64,000 nt of DNA from Arthrospira sp. PCC 9108 (GTDB lineage Bacteria; Cyanobacteriota; Cyanobacteriia; Cyanobacteriales; Microcoleaceae). The number at the start of each line of letters is the position of its first letter. Position 1 is the stretch's first letter. The position numbers and the translations under genes are program-made. The notes under the pieces were generated by a model. It did no database searches, had not been told where the DNA came from, and saw only the letters and a list, made by a program, of their open reading frames with translations. The DNA lies in assembly GCA_016745315.1 (NCBI GenBank), contig CP066886.1, positions 4,526,501 through 4,590,500 on the forward strand, read 5' to 3'. Positions 58,189 through 64,000 of the stretch are shown here, piece after piece.

Positions 58189-58226
58189 AATAATGTAAAC
58201 ATATTTTAAGCGGGACTCAAAACTAT

Positions 58227-59417
58227 ATGCGCGTGATTTTAATGACCGGAAAAGGAGGCGTTGGTAAAACCTCCGTGGCGGCGGCCACAGGCTTACGGTG
58301 CGCCGAACTAGGCTATAAAACCCTGGTATTAAGTACAGACCCAGCCCACTCCCTAGCAGATAGTTTTGATGAACCCCTCGGCCATGAACCCCGCCAGGTG
58401 AAACCCAACCTATGGGGCGCAGAACTAGACGCACTGATGGAATTAGAGGGAAACTGGGGGGCTGTCAAACGCTATATCACTCAAGTTCTGCAAGCGCGGG
58501 GACTTGATGGCGTTCAAGCCGAGGAATTGGCTATCCTTCCCGGAATGGACGAAATTTTCGGCTTGGTGCGAATGAAGCGGCACTATGACGAGGGGGAATT
58601 TGAGGTTCTCATCATTGACTCAGCGCCCACAGGGACTGCTCTGCGCCTATTAAGTTTGCCGGAGGTAGGTGGGTGGTATATGAGAAAATTTTATAAACCG
58701 TTACAAGGGATGTCGGCCGCTCTGCGTCCTTTAGTGGAACCCATCTTTAAACCTATTGCTGGTTTTTCCCTCCCGGACAAAGAAGTAATGGATGCACCCT
58801 ATGAATTTTACGAGCAAATCGAAGCCTTAGAAAAGGTATTAACTGATAATCAGAAAACCTCAGTGCGTCTGGTAACTAACCCAGAAAAAATGGTAATTAA
58901 AGAATCCTTGCGCGCCCATGCTTATCTGAGTTTGTACAATGTAGCCACGGATTTAGTGATTGCGAATCGGATTATCCCCGACTCAGTAACCGATCCATTT
59001 TTCCAACGCTGGAAGGAGAACCAACAGCAATATCGCCAGGAAATACATGATAATTTCCGCCCTCTTCCTGTCAAAGAAGTAGAACTATTTACTAAGGAAA
59101 TGTGCGGTTTTGAAGCCTTAGAGCAACTCAAGGATATTTTGTATAAAGATGAAGACCCGACTCTGGTTTATTATCAGGAAAATACTATGCGGGTTATCCA
59201 AGATAAAGAATACTATAGTTTGGAGTTATATTTACCGGGAATTCCCAAGGAACAGATACAGTTAAACAAGACGGGTGATGAGTTAAATATCCGTATTGGG
59301 AACCACCGCCGCAATTTAGTTTTACCCCAAGCGTTAGCGGCTTTGCAGCCTTCCGGGGCGAAAATGGAGGAAGATTATTTGAAAATTCGATTTGCTGACG
59401 TGGCGAAGATTTCCTAA
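58227..59417 (+). CDS. ArsA/Get3-family ATPase with C-terminal HSP20-like domain
   Basis: A 396-residue P-loop ATPase. Walker A is GKGGVGKTSVAAATG near the N-terminus (deviant Walker A with the signature Lys), switch I STDPAHSLADSF and the Asp region IIDSAPTGTALR. The last 75 residues (YYSLELYLPGIPKEQIQL to LKIRFAD) form an alpha-crystallin-like domain seen in cyanobacterial and plant ArsA/Get3 relatives. The family includes tail-anchored protein targeting (Get3) and arsenite pump (ArsA) members; here the Acr3 pump needs no ATPase, so a targeting or chaperone role is more likely. Function uncertain. Confidence 0.88.
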   Translation: MRVILMTGKGGVGKTSVAAATGLRCAELGYKTLVLSTDPAHSLADSFDEPLGHEPRQVKPNLWGAELDALMELEGNWGAVKRYITQVLQARGLDGVQAEELAILPGMDEIFGLVRMKRHYDEGEFEVLIIDSAPTGTALRLLSLPEVGGWYMRKFYKPLQGMSAALRPLVEPIFKPIAGFSLPDKEVMDAPYEFYEQIEALEKVLTDNQKTSVRLVTNPEKMVIKESLRAHAYLSLYNVATDLVIANRIIPDSVTDPFFQRWKENQQQYRQEIHDNFRPLPVKEVELFTKEMCGFEALEQLKDILYKDEDPTLVYYQENTMRVIQDKEYYSLELYLPGIPKEQIQLNKTGDELNIRIGNHRRNLVLPQALAALQPSGAKMEEDYLKIRFADVAKIS

Positions 59418-59442
59418 AACTTCTCAATTCCGGGTTCAGTGA

Positions 59443-59545
59443 TTAAGGTAGCTGAATCCGGTTTGTGAGTGTAGTTGAGTATTGGACTTTATTTCGTCCG
59501 GCAGCTTTAGCACGATATAGGGCTTGGTCAGCATTTTTAATCAAA
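59443..59545 (-). pseudogene. GGDEF domain C-terminal remnant
   Basis: About 34 residues read LIKNADQALYRAKAAGRN and then KVQYSTTLTN to a TAA at 59443. This is the unmistakable end of a diguanylate cyclase (GGDEF) domain. Everything upstream is replaced at 59546 by an IS630-type end (TATAGCAATACGC), so the gene was destroyed by the insertion or a linked deletion. Confidence 0.85.
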
Positions 59546-59815
59546 TATAGCAATACGCAAATACATTAGTACAGCTTTTGAACGCTGCATCTACACATTC
59601 TCTCACCGCTTCAAAGTCTTTAAGTTTTGGTCTCATCCATGTCTTTAAGGGAGACCACCAATTTTCAATTTTATTCAAATCTGGTGAATAAGCTGGCAAG
59701 TACCAGATTTCGCATCCCACTTCTTCTACCATTTCTTTTATGCTTTCACCGTGATGAAAACTCCCATTGTCAAGAATAATAATATCTCCCTCTTCTAGCT
59801 GAGGGAGCAAACATC
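59546..59815 (-). pseudogene. IS630-family transposase fragment (second subfamily)
   Basis: About 89 residues of the C-terminal catalytic part: LPQLEEGDIIILDNGSFHHG, then IWYLPAYSPDLNKIENWW. The sequence is related to, but clearly different from, the five copies elsewhere in the window. The N-terminal half is missing; the frame runs into the prophage-like ORF at about 59816. The end at 59546 has TATAGCAATACGC next to the GGDEF remnant. Confidence 0.85.
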
Positions 59816-59949
59816 GGTCCTCTAGCCCTGGGTTTGTCGTCTGCTTCTAATCTTTTGACCTCTCTTTCTATTACATCTACAGCTTGCCTGTAGTTGCGAT
59901 TTCTAACAATGTCTTTCACCCTCCTGCTTCGCTTTTTTACCTCTCTCAT
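59816..59949 (-). pseudogene. Truncated small gene, prophage-like
   Basis: ATG 59949 overlaps the stop of the upstream gene (ATGA). It encodes MREVKKRSRRVKDIVRNRNY and then QAVDVIEREVKRLEADDK before running into the transposase fragment. The highly charged, helical start resembles small phage proteins, but I do not recognise it. Confidence 0.55.
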
Positions 59950-60518
59950 GACAAAAATTCCTCATCCCAATTAATAAATAATTGCCTCCATCCCTCCTCA
60001 GACAACACCCGATTATCAGTCAGCCATTCTGGTTCCATCGCCTCGATCGCTTCCAAAGAAACCGAATTAATCGTTTCCCGTTTTTTTAGCATAAAATAAG
60101 CATTAGGCAGATACGGGCTTCTCCAAGACATTAACATGGCAGTGACTGGCAACACTTCTAAAAAGTCAAAAGTTTGGCATAGATACTCAATTCTCTCTAA
60201 CCATTGCTCAACAAGAAAACGATAGTTATCTTTGCGTCTTAAATCCGTTTTATCCGTTTGTCGATCCGTTTTCGGAAATTCATTAATTGTCCTGTATTGT
60301 ATGGGAACATTAGCCAAGGCTTTTAACTCTCGAATGAAAGGAAAAGCATCAGATGGAGAACCGGGAAGCAAAAAGTGGCGTTTGAATATCACCTTTTTAG
60401 CATAAAGCATTGATGATAAATCACTATTCCACAAATTAACTGCATCTACTTCATATTGTCCCTCTGGTAGATAACTTAAATCCTCGGTATTTTCACTGCT
60501 ATATAAAGCTGTGGTCAT
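59946..60518 (-). CDS. Prophage-like gene, unknown
   Basis: 190 residues from ATG 60518 (MTTALYSSENTEDLSYLPEG), which overlaps the upstream stop by 4 bp; an earlier ATG at 60575 lies inside the upstream gene and is less likely. It contains FKRHFLLPGSPSDAFPFI and LEVLPVTAMLMSWRSPYLPN. No family is recognised. The chain of ATGA overlaps with its neighbours is typical of phage structural or tail modules. Confidence 0.65.
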   Translation of the reverse strand: MTTALYSSENTEDLSYLPEGQYEVDAVNLWNSDLSSMLYAKKVIFKRHFLLPGSPSDAFPFIRELKALANVPIQYRTINEFPKTDRQTDKTDLRRKDNYRFLVEQWLERIEYLCQTFDFLEVLPVTAMLMSWRSPYLPNAYFMLKKRETINSVSLEAIEAMEPEWLTDNRVLSEEGWRQLFINWDEEFLS

Positions 60519-61230
60519 TGATAATAACTCTCCATAATCAGAACAGTTGTCGTTCCCTCTTTTACTTTTGCCCATATCGCGTCAGTTGGTATAAATCCGG
60601 CTACATTACCTGGATAATAAATCTGGCCGGGTGGCATTTTGAATGGATGGCTTGTCGCGTCACTTCCCAATGTGCCAAAACCCCAAAGGAGCTCAATTTC
60701 TCCCTGATTTTGAATTTCAAAATAAGCACGGCTTAGATTAGCGGGGGCTATTAACATGGGATTAGGGCTTACAGTGACTGTGTTCATCACTGTATTAGCC
60801 GGACGTTTAGCCATCAATATTAAATCTAATTCTACTCTATGTTCTCCCTCGATGTAAAGAGTGTCATAGATGCGATTACTGGCTATTGAACCGCCCCCTA
60901 ATATGCCGTTGCCATAATCCTTAAAACTTACACCCAATTGGTCAGCACTGCCAAGTATTTTGACCTCGTTTGCTGTTAAGTAAGGATTAATTAGAGGAAC
61001 ATAAAACCGCCTCCCTCGGTTTTGAATAACAGGACAAGCTGCCTCGACCCATGAACCGGTAGCGCTTTTTCTTCTAAGCAATTGCCACCCAAATTTAGGA
61101 TGATTGCTCTCTAATTTCATTAATTTGGCTGCTCTTTCTGCCGCCGAATCCTCTGGGTAAAATTCAGGATAAGGAGACCGGGGAAAACTTGGACACCAAA
61201 CTGAGGCGGTGAGACTTTATAGGAAGGCAT
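60515..61230 (-). CDS. Prophage-like beta-rich structural protein (frameshift)
   Basis: The open part (61120-60515) has 201 residues; its C-terminal third (PNPMLIAPANLSRAYFEIQN, FKMPPGQIYYPGNVAGFIP, KVKEGTTTVLIMESYY) looks like the beta-sandwich surface domains of phage virion proteins. The real start is probably ATG 61230 (MPSYKVSPPQFGVQVFP), overlapping the previous gene end. One base must be added to the CCCC run near 61180 to continue into SPYPEFYPEDSAAERAA. The upstream and main parts join perfectly if this is done. Confidence 0.65.
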
Positions 61231-61390
61231 TAGCCCGCCATAGCCATCTAGGGTCAATATTGGCAGATATTGAATTAACGGCACTAGAAACAGCCCCAAG
61301 TGTTAATGGGTCATTAACATAATTACTGGCATTACTTTGATTAATTTCAAATGAAAATGTGTCGGTTTCTGAACAGCGATTTTCTGCCAT
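61217..61390 (-). CDS. Small prophage-like protein, 57 residues
   Basis: ATG 61390, TAA 61217. It begins MAENRCSETDTFSFEINQ and ends ISANIDPRWLWRANAFL. It starts 3 bp after the stop of the upstream gene and its end overlaps the ATG (61230) of the next. Context and sensible composition support it; function unknown. Confidence 0.6.
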   Translation of the reverse strand: MAENRCSETDTFSFEINQSNASNYVNDPLTLGAVSSAVNSISANIDPRWLWRANAFL

Positions 61391-61393
61391 AGT

Positions 61394-61923
61394 TTAAGGT
61401 GTCAATAAGTATGGTTGTGCGGTTGAAGTCATACCATTAGTGTAGTCAATGATTACGGGATAGTCTGTTAAAGTGATGGTGCATATTAATGGATAAGTTC
61501 CATTTCCCCTAACGTTAGGTCGGATAGAAAAATCACAATGTTGTTTGGCGGGTTCGGGGTTTAGCTCGAAACTAAATTCTGCTATGTGTTGATGTACAAC
61601 TAAATGCAGTAAAGCACTAGCTAAATTGGTTTGGTTAAAGGGGTAACTGCCTATACCGGGTTCAAAGGCATCAACAACGGATCTTGGACTTTAATCGCAC
61701 CGTCATCAATAAAACCTTCTAACTCGTCAATATCCAGATTAACAACAGAAGCCTCCTCATCCAGAGACAGATCCATAATATCTTTCCCGGTGATATTAAC
61801 GACTAAGTTTTTCTGCCTTTGCAACAATTGCCGCCCCATTGCTAAAACTAAGGCTTCTAAGGTAGTTTCAGAAAATTCAGGATAAAGTCCCGGCGTGATA
61901 TTCATGTGCGACAATAGAGACAA
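61394..61923 (-). CDS. Prophage-like gene, unknown (frameshift)
   Basis: Begins MSLLSHMNITPGLYPEFSET (an alternative start is the second Met). It reads to AIKVQDP near 61682, where the current frame soon stops. Adding one C (CC to CCC) continues into VVDAFEPGIGSYPFNQTNLA and on to LTPLT-like end at TAA 61394, for about 176 residues. So one base is missing. It heads the minus-strand set and starts 20 bp from the divergent gene at 61944. Confidence 0.6.
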
Positions 61924-61943
61924 CTCATTCCATTTTACTATAA

Positions 61944-62906
61944 ATGCCTATTCGGTTTGAAATGCGTCCTACCGGTGGCGGGGGCGGCGGCGCTTATTAT
62001 CGCCATATTAAGTCAGGTTATTTTCAACTCACCGCAGGGGAAGAGATTGAAATAGTCCCCGCCACGCCATTATTAGTCCGTCGGGAAATCACCATCCAAG
62101 CCGACAATCCTTTTTCTATTCGGTGGGTAGGGTCTGATTTATCCTTACCTGTTTTTGAAAATGGCTTCTATTCCGATGGGAGTGATGGGGGGATTGGTGT
62201 TTTAGCAAGCAGCCCCACAACTCAGATTCTCTCTATCTGGGTGCGCCAAGATACGGAAATTGACTACAACATAGGAAGCGAAATCGAGGACGATATGCCT
62301 ATCCCAGATTTATCAATTAGACCGTTTATTTCCTTAGATTCCAATATAAACAAACTTCCATCGTTTATAAGTTCTGATTCTCAAGTTAATTATGATGACG
62401 TAGATACTTATAATAGGTTCTGGGGAACGTGGACTACAACAGAGGGAGCAGTTAGAGCCTGGCAATTTGATGCTTTTTTGCCCGGTAAACAATATGTTTT
62501 TAATATTACCCATAATCTTTATGCCTACATTGGGAATGACGGAATTTCTACGTCTGTTATCAAGGAAGGAACTAATATCGAGATTTTACTATGTCCTCGT
62601 GAAACCATGTGGATGGCAATATCTCAAGTTGCATTGTTTTCTAATGTTTTGAGTTCACATATTGACATAGATAATCTTGAAAAATGGATAACAAATCGAT
62701 GCTCTGTTATTACAGTTCCTGACACAGGGGGAGCTTTTAATCTGACTCCTACTCTGTCTCGCTATATTTTGCTGTTTAAAGCTGAAGGTTCTTTTTTAGC
62801 TCCCGGATTAGGACTTTGCCGTTGCATTTACACGCCCAACAGCACAGACCCAAAACAAGGGGGAGAATTTGAGATAACGCAGTTTTTACCATGGGAGGAT
62901 TGGTAA
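61944..62906 (+). CDS. Prophage-like protein with Gly-rich N-terminus
   Basis: 320 residues, no signal peptide or TM. After MPIRFEMRPTGGGGGGAYYR comes a beta-rich first domain (FQLTAGEEIEIVPATPLLVRR, ending near residue 95) of a kind seen in phage virion proteins, then a longer unrecognised part (YNRFWGTWTTTEGAVRAWQF) and an end LGLCRCIYTPNST. Divergent from the gene at 61923. Could be a capsid/tail accessory or a cell-surface protein; I cannot choose. Confidence 0.65.
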   Translation: MPIRFEMRPTGGGGGGAYYRHIKSGYFQLTAGEEIEIVPATPLLVRREITIQADNPFSIRWVGSDLSLPVFENGFYSDGSDGGIGVLASSPTTQILSIWVRQDTEIDYNIGSEIEDDMPIPDLSIRPFISLDSNINKLPSFISSDSQVNYDDVDTYNRFWGTWTTTEGAVRAWQFDAFLPGKQYVFNITHNLYAYIGNDGISTSVIKEGTNIEILLCPRETMWMAISQVALFSNVLSSHIDIDNLEKWITNRCSVITVPDTGGAFNLTPTLSRYILLFKAEGSFLAPGLGLCRCIYTPNSTDPKQGGEFEITQFLPWEDW

Positions 62907-63111
62907 ATTCACAAAAATAGGGGAGAGTATTACCGGTTAGTAAACAAATATAGAGAAGGCTGATCCGATCGCTCGCCGCCAAACTTTCCCCCAAGTCGGC
63001 GCGAAAACTAATATTCTCCCCGCCCGAACCCTACAATATTCATATAGGTAAGCCGATCGCTTTACCTCGTCGGCTAGGCAACTGGGGGAAATTCCCCACA
63101 GAAATGAACTC

Positions 63112-63693
63112 ATGAAAAAAAACCGCATTGGTAAAGCCTCCGTCATTCCCGACGCGATCGCCGACAAGATAATCAAACGCTGTAAATATCCCTGGCAGCA
63201 AACTTTACTTGCCATCTTGATGTACACCGGTGAACGAGTAGGAGCGGTGAGGTTACTACGAGTCCCTGATGTTTATGTTTCCCCAGCTTCCCACATTGTC
63301 CTGCCAGAAATAACTTTTCGGTCTGAAACTAGAAAGCGATCGGGCGGGAAAGATGGGGGAGTCCGCCAAGTTCCCATCTCCCAAAAACTTAGAGAGATTC
63401 TTGGAACCTACCGCATCGGTGGCGGCGATTTTCTATTTCCCAGCCCATCTGATATATCCAAGCCCGTTACTGTTCAAGCGTTCGACTCTTTTCACCGGAA
63501 GGCGATCGCTCAACTGGGTTTACAGAATGAAGGCTATTCGCTTCACAGTTACCGCCGCACTTTTATAACTAAACTTTACAACAAGGGAATTAGTACCCGG
63601 ACAATAATGGAGATTACCGGTCATAAATCAATGTCGTCATTGCAGCGTTACATTGATGCTGACCCCGACAAGGTAAGAGACGCAATTAATTAA
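63112..63693 (+). CDS. Compact tyrosine recombinase (catalytic domain only)
   Basis: 193 residues covering just the catalytic domain. The active-site residues are visible: R42 (GERVGAVRLL), the beta-hairpin Lys region (SGGKDGGVRQVPIS), H145-x-x-R148 (HSYRRTF), H171 (ITGHKSM) and Y180 (LQRYID). The usual N-terminal core-binding (SAM-like) domain is missing; the ATG at 63112 follows a region without an upstream in-frame coding extension that I can see. Cuts and rejoins DNA, probably at the neighbouring element's ends. An inverted repeat begins directly after its stop. Confidence 0.85.
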   Translation: MKKNRIGKASVIPDAIADKIIKRCKYPWQQTLLAILMYTGERVGAVRLLRVPDVYVSPASHIVLPEITFRSETRKRSGGKDGGVRQVPISQKLREILGTYRIGGGDFLFPSPSDISKPVTVQAFDSFHRKAIAQLGLQNEGYSLHSYRRTFITKLYNKGISTRTIMEITGHKSMSSLQRYIDADPDKVRDAIN

Positions 63694-63785
63694 ATCTAGG
63701 GCAGTCGATAACTTGAGGTTGCCTGACATCAGAGGAAAGTGGGTGCTACTAGCCAAACACAGATCGAGAAGTAACTGCCCTAGAT
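63694..63785. repeat. 12-bp inverted repeat after the recombinase gene
   Basis: ATCTAGGGCAGT at 63694-63705 and its exact complement ACTGCCCTAGAT at 63774-63785, 68 nt apart, starting at the stop codon of the recombinase. It may be the recombinase's own binding/crossover site, an attachment site, or a structured transcript end. Confidence 0.75.
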
Positions 63786-64000
63786 TCCGCCAATTTTAGC
63801 ACTAAACCGGGCTGCTTGGTATTTTGTCTAAAACATCAAAGACTCTTACACACAGCCAACGGCGCTAACCAGTGTACAGTAGCAAATAGCGCTGTTTAGG
63901 GTTGGAAAATGCTCATTGATTTTTCTGTGAAATCATAAAATTTTTCGGGGGAGTAAAGTCTCCCCCTGTGGAAAATTTAGGAGTTGCTATCTGGGGATTT
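63786..64000. other. Region after the recombinase, no gene seen
   Basis: About 215 bp to the window edge. A hairpin GGGGGAG/CTCCCCC lies at 63947-63966 (loop 6 nt), without a clear T-run on the plus strand. CTAAACCGGG and TAGCGCTGTTTAGG occur, but I see no ORF with good composition. Confidence 0.5.

Noticed and set aside
58227..59417. ATPase subunit of the arsenite pump (ArsA proper)
   Set aside because: The pump in this window is Acr3, which works without ArsA, the gene is 55 kb away, and the C-terminal HSP20-like domain points to the cyanobacterial Get3/ArsA-like branch.
63947..63966. Rho-independent terminator after the recombinase
   Set aside because: The hairpin is good, but no T-run follows on the plus strand and it is 250 bp beyond the gene; left as an unassigned hairpin.

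Overview
The window looks like chromosomal DNA of a filamentous cyanobacterium, most likely an Arthrospira (Spirulina) or close relative. The evidence is the dense HIP1 octamers (GCGATCGC), a petC-petA pair, Raf1, an acyl-lipid desaturase that matches my memory of Spirulina DesC, several cyanobacterial DUF genes, and a very heavy load of group II introns, IS630/IS1 elements and TnpB relics. The species call is inference; no search was run.

Layout. 1-3775: a Uma2-type protein cut by the window edge, an arsenic operon (acr3-arsH-arsC, minus strand) and a small membrane protein. 3813-10328: a mobile-element pile-up of IS630 copies, two IS1-like copies and a decayed group II intron. 10329-18650: an accessory block with a HEPN-like gene, a decayed membrane-protein gene, a C-protein-controlled restriction-modification (R-M) locus whose nuclease gene has an in-frame amber codon, and two large arrays of a palindromic HIP1-rich repeat. 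18763-25454: core metabolism (carB, a 59-codon ORF just upstream of it, a ROK glucokinase and a GPH-type transporter). 25460-32904: another repeat array, two tnpB genes each interrupted by a group II intron, and a large nested intron that ends 43 bp before petC. 32948-37578: petC, petA, a decayed hydrolase gene, raf1 and a coiled-coil membrane protein. 37764-48089: IS630 copies interrupted by introns, the only intron copy with an undamaged RT catalytic ORF, a tRNA-Val, and a tangle of nested introns. 48361-59417: housekeeping and stress genes (a ProA-like protein, desC, a PLP lyase-like protein, a hybrid sensor kinase, an ArsR regulator facing a sulfide:quinone oxidoreductase, and an ArsA/Get3-type ATPase). 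59443-64000: a truncated GGDEF remnant, an IS630 fragment, a prophage-like set of small overlapping genes and a compact tyrosine recombinase followed by a 12-bp inverted repeat.

How things fit together. One group II intron family accounts for about a dozen full or partial copies. Most are ORF-less (about 860-920 nt) and probably depend on an RT/maturase made elsewhere. All three ORF-bearing copies carry a roughly 60-bp palindrome of the same family as the intergenic arrays; it splits the RT frame with an amber codon and supplies a new ATG. Two arsenic/sulfide-related loci lie at opposite ends of the window: acr3-arsH-arsC without a local regulator, and ArsR/SQR plus an ArsA-family ATPase. Several one-base losses in short homopolymers (carB and two prophage-like genes) could be either real decay or sequencing error, so frameshift calls should be read with that in mind.
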